This document shows positions 16,160 through 25,138 of a stretch of 34,039 bases of DNA, piece by piece. Source of the DNA: a bacterium (GTDB lineage: Bacteria; Patescibacteriota; SICC01); assembly GCA_030699935.1 (NCBI GenBank), contig JAUYKS010000024.1, forward strand, positions 1-34,039. Direction: 5' to 3'. A program made the position numbers and the translations under genes. Numbering within the stretch: the stretch's first letter is position 1; each line of letters opens with the position of its first letter. Below the pieces are notes generated by a model. It searched no databases. It saw only the letters and a list, made by a program, of their open reading frames with translations, and was not told the DNA's origin.

Positions 16160-17793
16160 TGAAGCGGCAGCGGGGCAACGCGGTCCTCTTTTCGCTCCTG
16201 ATCATGGGATCGGCACTGGTCGCCAGTGCCGGTATGGCGACGCTGGTGACCGGCGAGATCGCCAACGTGTCGCTGATCCCGCCGTCGGAGCACGCCTATT
16301 ACAAGACGGAGAGCTACGTGGAACAGGGCTTGTGGCAGAAGAAGCAGGACCCGGAGTACCAGATCGAGAATAAGTCCGAACTCCCGGCGAACTTCCTCTG
16401 CACCGGGAACTGCTTCGAGACCGCCCCGCGTAACCAAGCGGGTTCGCTGATAACGTACGAGTCGACCACCTCGGTCCCGGACGGGCAACTGGCTTTGACC
16501 CAGGACAAGGTGGTCCAACTGGACATCGACACCAGCGACACTACCGGATCGACGGGCCGGTTCGACCTTGGCAGCATCAAGGCCGCGAGCGGCCTGCGCG
16601 GCGTCGAGGTGACCGTGATCGCGTATCCGAAGCAAGCGCCGTTCACGGACATCACCGGCGCGTCCGGCGGTTCGGTGGAGACGCCGGTGTTCGTCGAGAC
16701 CCGCCTGTTCACGCCCGGCATGACCGGCTTGCAGCTGATCACCAACCTCGGGCCGCCCGAAACCAACCGGCTGGGTGAGCAGTTCCCGCCGCTTAACACT
16801 TCGTTCTACCGGCTGCGAATCAAGGCGCTCGGCGCGGATACGGTGGTCCAGCCGACCGCGATAGCCAATCCGAACACGAGCCTCCTGCTGCTCACCCCCG
16901 ACTTCCGCGTCACGGCGGTGGCCGAGGACGGCCGGGCCCGGCGGGGGATCGAGGTGCTGGTTCCGGCCACGGAACAGATCGCCAGCGTCTTCGACTTCGT
17001 GATCTTCTCCGACCTGGCCCTGAGCAAGACCGACGCCAAGCAGCAGCGGATCAAGTCGCTGAAGGTGAAAGTGTATGACGACGCCAACCGGAACTGCGTC
17101 AAGGATGCCGGCGAAGCGGGGCAGCCCGGCGTGGCGGTCTCGGCCGGTTCCGCCTATTCTGCTTCGACGGACGCCGACGGGATCGCCAGCTTCCCGGACA
17201 TGCAGCCGGGGAGTTATACGGTCAAACCCACGGTGGGTTCCGGCTCGACCGTGTGCAGTCCGCAGACGCGGAACGTGACGTTCGTGGACGACCAGACTAC
17301 GGAAGTGAAGGAGGCCGTCTTCCTGGTCCAATCGGCGCAGCGGGTGCCGTGGTACCGCGCCTACAATTACGGCTCAATCGACCATTGGTACACCGCGAAC
17401 AAAGCAGAGTACGACTACTGGACGACTCACGGATACACTGCGGAAGGAATCGCCGGATACCTCTACGCCGTCCAAGCTGCGGGCACGCAGCCGCTCTACC
17501 GTAGCTGGAACGGTTCCGAGACGACCCACTACTACACCATGAGTAAGAGCTCGCACGATTACTGGAACGCTCACGGGTACGTTTCGGAAGGAATTACCGG
17601 GTACCTGTATCCGTACAACGCTACTGATGACGCCGCCGGTCGAACGGGATGCCCGACCGGTTCCGACCCGTTGTATGAGAGCTGGTGGCCGGGGGGCGAC
17701 CACCTCTACACGATGAGCAAGGCCGAGTGGGATGCCGTGACCTGGTATGTAAAGCAACCCATCGTCGGCTGTATGTGGACGACGGCCGGATGA
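16156..17793 (+). CDS. PilX-like pilus-associated multidomain protein: N-terminal TM, SdrD_B-like domain, three DUF5648-like repeats
   Basis: MMKRQRGNAVLFSLLIMGSALVASAGMATL; VKVYDDANRNCVKDAGEAGQPGVAVSAG...TDADGIASFPDMQPGSYTV; repeats WYRAYNYGSIDHWYTANKAEYDYW.., LYRSWNGSETTHYYTMSKSSHDYW.., LYESWWPGGDHLYTMSKAEWD... Confidence 0.8.
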   Translation: MMKRQRGNAVLFSLLIMGSALVASAGMATLVTGEIANVSLIPPSEHAYYKTESYVEQGLWQKKQDPEYQIENKSELPANFLCTGNCFETAPRNQAGSLITYESTTSVPDGQLALTQDKVVQLDIDTSDTTGSTGRFDLGSIKAASGLRGVEVTVIAYPKQAPFTDITGASGGSVETPVFVETRLFTPGMTGLQLITNLGPPETNRLGEQFPPLNTSFYRLRIKALGADTVVQPTAIANPNTSLLLLTPDFRVTAVAEDGRARRGIEVLVPATEQIASVFDFVIFSDLALSKTDAKQQRIKSLKVKVYDDANRNCVKDAGEAGQPGVAVSAGSAYSASTDADGIASFPDMQPGSYTVKPTVGSGSTVCSPQTRNVTFVDDQTTEVKEAVFLVQSAQRVPWYRAYNYGSIDHWYTANKAEYDYWTTHGYTAEGIAGYLYAVQAAGTQPLYRSWNGSETTHYYTMSKSSHDYWNAHGYVSEGITGYLYPYNATDDAAGRTGCPTGSDPLYESWWPGGDHLYTMSKAEWDAVTWYVKQPIVGCMWTTAG

Positions 17794-18224
17794 GCTCAGT
17801 GACGGTATTCACTGACGGCGGCGCCCGCGGGAATCCCGGCCCGGCCGGCATCGGCGGCGTGATCGTCCGCGGCGGCGTTGGGGGCGGCAAGGCCGGCAGC
17901 GGCGAGACGCTGGAGGAGTTCTCCAGCTACATCGGCCGGGCGACGAACAACCAGGCCGAGTACCAGGCCCTGCTGGCTGGGCTCGACCGGGCGCGGAAGC
18001 ACACCGACGAGGACGTCGTATGTGTGCTTGATTCCGAGCTGCTGGTGAAGCAGCTGACCGGCGAGTACCGGATCAAGAGTCCCGAGCTGAAGAAGCTCGC
18101 GCACCAGGTGAAGCACCTGGAGGAATCGTTCAAGTCGGTGAGCTACCGGCACACCTACCGCGAAGGGAACGAGCGGGCCGACGCGCTGGTCAACGAGGCG
18201 CTGGACAAGGCCGCTCAGGCTTGA
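17790..18224 (+). CDS. rnhA: Ribonuclease HI
   Basis: VTVFTDGGARGNPGPAGIGGV; NNQAEYQALLAGL; DSELLVKQLTGEYRIKSPEL; REGNERADALVNEAL. ATGA overlap with upstream stop. Confidence 0.9.
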   Translation: MSSVTVFTDGGARGNPGPAGIGGVIVRGGVGGGKAGSGETLEEFSSYIGRATNNQAEYQALLAGLDRARKHTDEDVVCVLDSELLVKQLTGEYRIKSPELKKLAHQVKHLEESFKSVSYRHTYREGNERADALVNEALDKAAQA

Positions 18225-18249
18225 AAAAAGTGCCCCACAGGCATATAAT
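18221..18249 (+). promoter_or_regulatory. Sigma70-type promoter TTGAAA-17-TATAAT for RNase P RNA
   Basis: -35 at 18221-18226 overlaps the rnhA stop codon; -10 at 18244-18249; P1 helix begins 9 nt downstream. Confidence 0.85.
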
Positions 18250-18257
18250 CCGTCATT

Positions 18258-18631
18258 GGTCGGCAGGCTACGCAGTCGCCGGGCCATTAACAGGCCGGGA
18301 GGAAAGTCCGAGCACCTCAGGGCAGCGCGGTCGGTAACGCCGACCCGGAGTGATCCGAGGGATCAGTGCCACAGAAACGATACCGCCGCGACGACGGACC
18401 GATTCGGTTCGCTGGAGCGGTAAGGGTGAAAAGAGTGCGGCAAGAGCGCACAGTCGTCGCCGGTGACGGCGGCGGGTGGTAAACCCAGCGCGGTGCAAGG
18501 CAAACAGGATCAGGACGGCCCGTCCGCTACGATCCGGGTTGCCGCTTGAGTGCCTGAGCAATCAGGTGCCTAGATGGATGACTGCGACGCGCTTCGGCGC
18601 GTACAGAACTCGGCTTATCGGCCAGCCGGCC
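18258..18631 (+). ncRNA. rnpB: RNase P RNA, bacterial class A
   Basis: GAGGAAAGTCCG, GCCACAGAAA, GGTGAAAAG..GGTAAGAGCGCA-like region, GGCAAACAGGATCAGGACGGCCCG, ACAGAACTCGGCTTATCGGCCAGC; P1 GGTCGGCAGGCT pairs with GGCCAGCCGGCC. Confidence 0.95.
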
Positions 18632-18647
18632 GGATTATCATCGAGAG

Positions 18648-18671
18648 ACGCTCCCTGACGGGGGCGTTTTT
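18648..18671 (+). terminator. Intrinsic terminator of rnpB
   Basis: GACGCTCC-CTGACG-GGGGCGTTTTT. Confidence 0.8.
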
Positions 18672-18697
18672 CGTTGTGGCGCTGATACGATGGTGAG

Positions 18698-19108
18698 GTG
18701 AAAATATTTATCTGTTGTAGCCGGTCGTTTTACCCGAAGGTCGACGGGATCAAGAAGGCGCTCGAGGAGTCCGGCCACCAGATCACGCTTCCGAACAGCT
18801 TCGAGGAACCGGGCAGGGAAGACAAGCTCAAAGCCGGCGATCCACGGCGACACGCCAAATGGAAGGCCGAGATGCTACGCGAGCAAGAACGGAAGATCAA
18901 AGCGAACGACGCCATCTTGGTCATTAATATCGACAAGCGTGAGCAGCGCAATTACGTCGGCGGTGCGACGTTTCTGGAGATGTTCAAGGCGTTCGAACTC
19001 GGCAAAAAGATTTTTCTCTGGAACGACATACCGGAGGGAATGTTGCGGGATGAGATCCTAGGATTCGAGCCGATCGTCATCAAGCAAGACCTCTCGCTTG
19101 TGAGCTAA
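18698..19108 (+). CDS. Nucleoside 2-deoxyribosyltransferase-like/TIR-SLOG-like fold protein (tentative; GTG start)
   Basis: MKIFICCSRSFYPKVDGIKKALEESGHQITLP; DAILVINIDKREQRNYVGGATFLEMFKAFELGKKIFLWN. Confidence 0.5.
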   Translation: MKIFICCSRSFYPKVDGIKKALEESGHQITLPNSFEEPGREDKLKAGDPRRHAKWKAEMLREQERKIKANDAILVINIDKREQRNYVGGATFLEMFKAFELGKKIFLWNDIPEGMLRDEILGFEPIVIKQDLSLVS

Positions 19109-19120
19109 GCTAAGTAATAA

Positions 19121-20515
19121 GTGAAACGTTCCGAACTGGCCATTTCCGCCCTGCTGGTGCCGCTCGACGCGGCCGCGGTGTACTGGGCGTTCATACTCTC
19201 GTACTACGTCCGGGTGGAGTCCGGCGCGCTGCCGGTGGCCTACGTCCTGCCGTTCGACCAGTACGCGCTGTTCGCGGCCGCCGCGACCGCGCTATGGCTG
19301 GTGGTCTTCGCGCTGCTCGGGATGTACCGGCTGCGCAGCACCCGCCGCGGCCTCAACGAATTCGCGCGGATCGTCGCCGGATCGTTCATCGGGACGCTCT
19401 CGATCGTCGCATTGATCTTCTTCCTCCGGATCGACTTCTTCTCGCGATTCGTGGTGATCTTCGGATTCCTGGCCGCCATCGTCCTGCTGGCCGTGGTGCG
19501 CGGCGCGGTCCGACTGGCCCAGCAGGCGCTGTTCCGTTACGGCGTCGGCGTCCGGCGGGCGATCATCGTCGGGACCGGCGCGCCGGCCAAGACGCTGGCC
19601 CACGAGTTGGCCGCCGGAGGGCGCGGCTACCGGATCCTCGGGTTCGTCGCGACCAAGCCAGGCGCGAAAGCGAAGGTACTCGGCCGACTCAAGGACGTCC
19701 CGGCGCTGCTGGCGCGGTACCGTCCGGACGAACTGATCGACGCGGACCCGGGCCTCACCGGCGCGCAGAAGCTGGTGATCATGGATGCCGCCGAGGACAT
19801 CCATACCGACTTCCGGTTCGTGCCGAGTACGCCGGAGCTGGCGACCGCCCGCGTCGGCGTGGCCGCGGTCGGCGGCATCCCGCTGATGACGATCCTGCGC
19901 ACCCCGCTCGAAGGCTGGGGCCGGATCGGCAAACGGACCTTCGACCTGGCGGGCGGACTGCTGGCGTTGCCGTTCTTCCTCGTGCTGTATCCCTTCGTCG
20001 TGCTGGCGATCAAGCTGGACTCCCGCGGCCCGGCCGTCTTCAAGCAGGTCCGGGTCGGACGGGCGGGCCAGCCGTTCGTCTCATACAAGTTCCGCGGCAT
20101 GGTGGACGACGCCGAGAAGCAGCTCTCGAAACTCCGCAAGTACAATGAGGTCTCCGGCCCGGTCTTCAAGATGAAGGACGATCCGCGGGTGACGCGGGTC
20201 GGGCGTTTCATCCGCAAGACCAGCCTCGACGAACTGCCGCAGATCCTCAACGTCCTGAAGGGCGATATGAGCTTGGTCGGTCCGCGGCCGCCGCTGCCGA
20301 GCGAGGTCAAGAAGTACAACCGCCAGCAACGACGACGCCTGACGATCAAGCCGGGGATCACCGGGCCGTGGCAGGTGTCGGGGCGCTCCAACGTGAGCTT
20401 CGACGAATGGGTCCGGCTCGACCTCTACTACATCCAGCACTGGTCGCTGTTGCTCGACCTGACGATCCTGCTCAAGACGGTCGCCGTGGTGCTGGGACGG
20501 AAGGGCGCGTACTAA
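19121..20515 (+). CDS. Undecaprenyl-phosphate sugar phosphotransferase (polyprenyl glycosylphosphotransferase)
   Basis: N-terminal TMs; C-terminal bacterial sugar transferase motifs KRTFDLAGGLLALP, KFRGMVDDAE, TRVGRFIRKTSLDELPQILNVLKGDMSLVGPRPPLPSE, KPGITGPWQVSGRS. Confidence 0.92.
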   Translation: MKRSELAISALLVPLDAAAVYWAFILSYYVRVESGALPVAYVLPFDQYALFAAAATALWLVVFALLGMYRLRSTRRGLNEFARIVAGSFIGTLSIVALIFFLRIDFFSRFVVIFGFLAAIVLLAVVRGAVRLAQQALFRYGVGVRRAIIVGTGAPAKTLAHELAAGGRGYRILGFVATKPGAKAKVLGRLKDVPALLARYRPDELIDADPGLTGAQKLVIMDAAEDIHTDFRFVPSTPELATARVGVAAVGGIPLMTILRTPLEGWGRIGKRTFDLAGGLLALPFFLVLYPFVVLAIKLDSRGPAVFKQVRVGRAGQPFVSYKFRGMVDDAEKQLSKLRKYNEVSGPVFKMKDDPRVTRVGRFIRKTSLDELPQILNVLKGDMSLVGPRPPLPSEVKKYNRQQRRRLTIKPGITGPWQVSGRSNVSFDEWVRLDLYYIQHWSLLLDLTILLKTVAVVLGRKGAY

Positions 20516-20606
20516 GCGGGGCGGGTGCGGCGGGTGCAGCAGGTGCAGAGGGCATTCCGAGCGCCTGACTCCGGGACTCTGCCTGACTTCGGGACTCTAA
20601 TTACTT

Positions 20607-20677
20607 CTTTTTCGTTACTTCCGAGAATCTGCAAAACATCTGCAAAAGATTGCAGATGTTTGGAAGTAAGGAAAAAG
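20607..20677 (+). repeat. Palindromic AT-rich interspersed repeat, copy 2
   Basis: TIR CTTTTTCGTTACTTCC (20607-20622) / GGAAGTAAGGAAAAAG (20662-20677), 15/16 complementary; inner hairpin AAACATCTGCAA-AAGA-TTGCAGATGTTT. Confidence 0.9.
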
Positions 20678-20719
20678 GTGTACGAGATTCCTGGAGGGGT
20701 ACCGAGGTAAGCTAGGGGT

Positions 20720-21874
20720 ATGCGCAGAAATTTTCGGAGGCCCAAGGTCGCGCTCGTCCACGACCACCTCGTCCAAGACGGCGGGGCGGAGCAGGTGCTG
20801 CGCGAGCTGATGCGGATCTGGCCGGACGCGCCGGTCTACACCGCCTACTACGACCCGCGGCGGATGGGTCCGGACTTCCGGCGCACCGGTGGCAGCGGGC
20901 GCGCGCACACCGGCGGCAAGGACATCCGGACGAGCTATCTGCAGCGCCTTCCACTGGCGCGGCGTTTCTATAAGTGGACGCTGCCGCTGATCGACGGCGC
21001 CTTCCGCCGGTTCGACCTCTCGGAGTACGACGTCGTCGTCTCGTCGGCCTCGGCTTGGGCGAAGTCGGTCCGGACCGGCCCGGATACTTTGCACGTCTGC
21101 TATTGCCACACCCCGACGCGGTACCTCTGGAGCGACGCGGATCGCTACATCGGCGAGACGGGATACCCGCGCGTACTGAAGTCCGCGTTCCGAGGGATGC
21201 TCGGGCGACTGCGGAAGAAGGACCTCCGCGGTGCCCGCGGCGTCGATGCATACGTCGCGAACTCTCGATACGTCGCGGATCGGATCAAGAAGTACTACCG
21301 CCGTCCGTCCGTCGTGATCCATCCGCCGGTCGACTCGTCCAAGTTCGGCCCTTCGCGTAAGCGCGGGGACTACTTCCTGCTGGCGGGCCGCCTCGAGCCG
21401 TACAAGCGGGGCGACATCGTGATCGAAGCGGCGAACCGGCTCGGCGCCCGCTTGGTCGTGATGGGCGACGGCACCGACCGCCGACGGTTGGAGAAACTGG
21501 CCGGCCCGACCGTGGAATTCACCGGGCGGGTCAGCGACGCGCGGCGGAAGAAACTGTTCGCCGAGGCGGACGCCCTCATCAATCCGCAAGAGGAAGATTT
21601 CGGGATCACGGTAGTGGAGGCGCTAGCTTCGGGCGCGCCGGTGCTGGCGTACCGGCGCGGCGGCGCGGCGGAGATCGTCACCGCCCGGGCCGGCGCGTTC
21701 TTCGAACGCCAGACGCCGGATGCGGTCGCCGCGGCACTGCGGCGGTTCAAGCCGCAGCGATACCGGAAGGCCGACCTCACGGCCCGCGCCCGTGACTTTT
21801 CGGCGGCACGGTTCCGGCGCGCCTTGAAAACGCACGTCGACGCGGAGCTTGGGAGCCATGCGGATCGGCGTTGA
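20720..21874 (+). CDS. Glycosyltransferase family 4
   Basis: VALVHDHLVQDGGAEQVLREL; YFLLAGRLEPYKRGDIVIEA; INPQEEDFGITVVEALASGAPVLAYRRGGAAEIV. Confidence 0.9.
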   Translation: MRRNFRRPKVALVHDHLVQDGGAEQVLRELMRIWPDAPVYTAYYDPRRMGPDFRRTGGSGRAHTGGKDIRTSYLQRLPLARRFYKWTLPLIDGAFRRFDLSEYDVVVSSASAWAKSVRTGPDTLHVCYCHTPTRYLWSDADRYIGETGYPRVLKSAFRGMLGRLRKKDLRGARGVDAYVANSRYVADRIKKYYRRPSVVIHPPVDSSKFGPSRKRGDYFLLAGRLEPYKRGDIVIEAANRLGARLVVMGDGTDRRRLEKLAGPTVEFTGRVSDARRKKLFAEADALINPQEEDFGITVVEALASGAPVLAYRRGGAAEIVTARAGAFFERQTPDAVAAALRRFKPQRYRKADLTARARDFSAARFRRALKTHVDAELGSHADRR

Positions 21875-22976
21875 CGCCCGCCCGTTCGCCTCACCGACCG
21901 GCCGCGGCGTCGGGCACTACGCCGAGCAGCTGGTCGGCGAGCTGGTCGCGCGATACCCGCGGGATACCTGGGTGTTGCTGCAGACCGGGCGGCGCCCGTG
22001 GCGTCCCGGCCCGGCACTGCGCCGCCGGAACGTCGAGATCCGGCGCGTCCGCGTTCCGAACAAACTAATGAATGCCTCGCTGGCCGCCGCCGGAAGGCCC
22101 TCCCTCCGGCAACTGCTCGGCGACGTCGACGTCTTCTTCATGCCGAACCTCGGCTTCCTGCCGCGGCTTCAGGACACGCCGCTGGTCCTCACTGTGCACG
22201 ACCTCTCGTTCGAACGGTCGCCGGAACTCTACACCCGCAAGGAACGCTGGTGGCACGCCGCCGTCCGGCCGCGCCGGTTGGTCGCCGCGGCCGCCCGCGT
22301 CACCACGGTCTCCGAGGAGTCGCGCCGCGAGCTGATCCGCTGGTACGGCGTACCCTCGGCTAAGGTCTCGGCCATCCATCCGGGGATCGACCGGTCACTG
22401 AAGCCTCCGACCGCCGCCGACCGCCGCCGGATCCGCCGGAAATACGGTCTCGGCCCCGCCGGAGACGCGGGCGACTATTTCCTCTACGTCGGCGCGTACG
22501 AACCCCGCAAGAACCTGCCGCGGCTACTCGACGGATATCGACGGGCGCGTCGGCAAGGCCTCCGAGCTGGCCTGGCCCTGGTCGGACCGGGAACCGGATC
22601 CGGGGCCGAGGAAGCCCGCGCCGCCGGAGCGAAGGTCCTCGGTTACGTGCCCGCGGCGGACAAGGCGCCGCTCTACGGCGAAGCGTTGGCGACGGTGCTG
22701 GTCTCGCGCCACGAAGGGTTCGGATTCCCGCCGCTCGAGTCGCTGGCCTGCGGGACGCCGAGCCTGGTCTCGCCGCTCCGGATCTTCGACGAGACCGTCG
22801 GGCCGGGCGCGCTCCGGGCGCGCTCCGCCGCCGGAATCGCCACCGAACTGATACGCTTGGAGCGCAGTCCGGCGTTGCGCCGGCGCCTGGTCGGGAAGGG
22901 GAAACCGCGATTGGACCGCTTCCGCTGGCGCCGCGCCGCGGCCGAGACGTATCGCTTGATCAAGGAAGCCGCATGA
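21858..22976 (+). CDS. Glycosyltransferase family 4
   Basis: MRIGVDARPFASPTGRGVGHYAEQLVGEL; YFLYVGAYEPRKNLPRLLDGYRRA; VSRHEGFGFPPLESLACGTPSLVS. Confidence 0.9.
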   Translation: MRIGVDARPFASPTGRGVGHYAEQLVGELVARYPRDTWVLLQTGRRPWRPGPALRRRNVEIRRVRVPNKLMNASLAAAGRPSLRQLLGDVDVFFMPNLGFLPRLQDTPLVLTVHDLSFERSPELYTRKERWWHAAVRPRRLVAAAARVTTVSEESRRELIRWYGVPSAKVSAIHPGIDRSLKPPTAADRRRIRRKYGLGPAGDAGDYFLYVGAYEPRKNLPRLLDGYRRARRQGLRAGLALVGPGTGSGAEEARAAGAKVLGYVPAADKAPLYGEALATVLVSRHEGFGFPPLESLACGTPSLVSPLRIFDETVGPGALRARSAAGIATELIRLERSPALRRRLVGKGKPRLDRFRWRRAAAETYRLIKEAA

Positions 22977-22989
22977 CCCTCCACCGACC

Positions 22990-25110
22990 ATGAAGTTCCG
23001 AGACGACATCCGGCCCAAAACCCCGGCGGGCGAACCCGTCCGGAACCGGAAGGCCGCCCGCGGCGAAGGTATCCGCCTCGACGGCACCGGCGCGGTCAAA
23101 TACCGGCGGACCGCCCCGGGACTCTCCGAGACGAAGGTGCCCGCCGCTCCGAAGCCGCCGCTCTCGCCGCTCACGCCGCGCCGCGCCACGGCAGCGCAGC
23201 CCCCGCCCGCCCCTCCGACGCCGGGCTGGAAGCTGCTCGCCCGCGGGGCCGTGGCGGCCGCGCTGGTGGTCGGCCTGGCCACCCAGGTCAGCGGCGAGGG
23301 AGCGGACGTCCAAGGCGACGTGGCCGCGAACATCGCAGTCGCCCGCGAGGCGCTCGACGGCGCCCGCGTCGCCTTCGCCAAGGGAGACTTGGCCGCCGCC
23401 GAGGACCGCCTCGGCATCGCCCAACACTCCCTGCACGACGCCAACCGCTCGGTCGCCTCGCTCGGCCAGCAGGGCGGCATCCCGTTCAGCCAAGCCGCCG
23501 GCGACCGTACCGTCGCGGTCGAACTGCTCTCGACCGGAGAACGGTTCGTGGCCACGTCGCGCGACGTGGTCCGCGACGTCCGGACCGTTCCGGAAGCCGC
23601 CTCGGCCGACAAAGAAGGATTCTACGCCACCGGACGCATCCTCAACGAGCGCGTCCCGGCGATCTCAAGCCACCTCTCGGAACTCGATCGCGAACTCGAC
23701 CTCCTGGCCGCCCTCTCCGACCGGGCGGCGGACAGCGGACTCGAACAGCTCCGGTCCGCCGGGACCGAGTTCCAGCGGATCCTGCCCGACGCGCGGAAGG
23801 CCCTGGCCTCCGGCACCGAGATCACCGACCAACTTCCGGGAATCCTCGGCGAACAGGAGTTCCGCCGCTATCTGCTCTGGTTCCAGAATCCGGCCGAGCT
23901 CCGGCCGACCGGCGGGTTCGTCGGGACGTTGGGCGAACTGACGCTCGACCGCGGCGCGGTGAAGGACCTCAAGGTCGACTCGATCTACGCCGCCGCGAAC
24001 CAGGCCAACCGGACGATCGAAGAACCGCCACCCGCGCCGTTCCTGCGCTTCATCAAGACTGATCCGCCGATCTGGGGCCTGCAGAACGCCAACTGGTCGC
24101 CGGACTTCCCGACCGCGGCCCAGCGTTTCCAGGACTTCTACGAGCGGGGCGGGGGCAGCACGACCGACGGCGTGATCGCGCTGACCGTCACGCCGATCGA
24201 GGACATGCTGCGCATCCTCGGCCCCGTCGAGATGCCGGAATACGGCTACACGTTCACGGCGGACAACTTCCAGACGACGATCCAGGACGATCAGAAGGAA
24301 CGCCGCGCCGACAGCGACCAGGATCCCAAGAAGATTCTCCGCGATTTCGTGCCGGCCCTGCTCAAGAAGCTCGGCACGGCGCCGGACCGGCAGCGGACGG
24401 AGGCGCTGGGCGTACTCACCAAGGCGGCCAGCAGCGGCGACGTCCAGCTGTTCTTCAACCGTGAGCGGCACGAGCGCCTGCTCGGGAACAGCAAGGCGGC
24501 CGGCCTGCACCGTCCGTACGCGGGCGGCATCAGCCTGATCGACGCGAACATCGCCGGGTTCAAATCGAGCCACGACGTCTCGACCGTGCTGAAACGCACG
24601 ATCAAGGTCGCCGCCGACGGGACGACGGACGAATCCGTCGAGGTGACGCGGGAGCACTCGGGCGCCACCGAGACGCACGACAACCTCAACTACTCGCGGT
24701 TGTATCTGCCGCCGGACGCCAAGCCCGCCGCGGGCGGTGCGGGCGGTGACGCCGCGGCCGACCGCCGGACTGCCACCGACGGGTGGAACGCCAGCGAACT
24801 GACCGACGAGATCGAGGGCTGGGGCGCGGTCCTCGGCGGTTGGACGGACGTCGCCCGCTTCGGGGAAACGACGTACGGCGCCCGGTTCCGGCGCGGCACT
24901 TCGCTCGACCTCCGCCAGGGCCGCCTCCCGCTGCGCTACGTTGCTCAGCCCGGCACCGCGGTGAAAGTGCGGACCACGGTGACGCTGCCGGACGGGTACG
25001 TTTGGAACGGCCGCCGCGACGCGACGGTGGAAGGCCGCCGGATCACCATCACCGACACCGCCCGCGGCGATCTCGTGTATGATTTGACGTTCACGCCTGC
25101 CGCCGACTAA
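22990..25110 (+). CDS. DUF4012 domain-containing membrane-anchored protein
   Basis: RYLLWFQNPAELRPTGGFVGTLGELTLDRG...; WSPDFPTAAQRFQDFYE; TTDGVIALTVTPIEDMLRILGPVEMPEYGYTFTADNF. Confidence 0.85.
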   Translation: MKFRDDIRPKTPAGEPVRNRKAARGEGIRLDGTGAVKYRRTAPGLSETKVPAAPKPPLSPLTPRRATAAQPPPAPPTPGWKLLARGAVAAALVVGLATQVSGEGADVQGDVAANIAVAREALDGARVAFAKGDLAAAEDRLGIAQHSLHDANRSVASLGQQGGIPFSQAAGDRTVAVELLSTGERFVATSRDVVRDVRTVPEAASADKEGFYATGRILNERVPAISSHLSELDRELDLLAALSDRAADSGLEQLRSAGTEFQRILPDARKALASGTEITDQLPGILGEQEFRRYLLWFQNPAELRPTGGFVGTLGELTLDRGAVKDLKVDSIYAAANQANRTIEEPPPAPFLRFIKTDPPIWGLQNANWSPDFPTAAQRFQDFYERGGGSTTDGVIALTVTPIEDMLRILGPVEMPEYGYTFTADNFQTTIQDDQKERRADSDQDPKKILRDFVPALLKKLGTAPDRQRTEALGVLTKAASSGDVQLFFNRERHERLLGNSKAAGLHRPYAGGISLIDANIAGFKSSHDVSTVLKRTIKVAADGTTDESVEVTREHSGATETHDNLNYSRLYLPPDAKPAAGGAGGDAAADRRTATDGWNASELTDEIEGWGAVLGGWTDVARFGETTYGARFRRGTSLDLRQGRLPLRYVAQPGTAVKVRTTVTLPDGYVWNGRRDATVEGRRITITDTARGDLVYDLTFTPAAD

Positions 25111-25138
25111 CGACCAACGACTGACGACTAACGACTAC

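Noticed and set aside
20525-20710. Short ORFs with shared peptides such as LLPRICKTSAKDCRCLE or FVTSENLQNICK (also near 12360, 20512, 26731, 26771, 29113, 29231, 32598, 32674)
   Set aside because: They are translations of the interspersed palindromic repeat, not a protein family.
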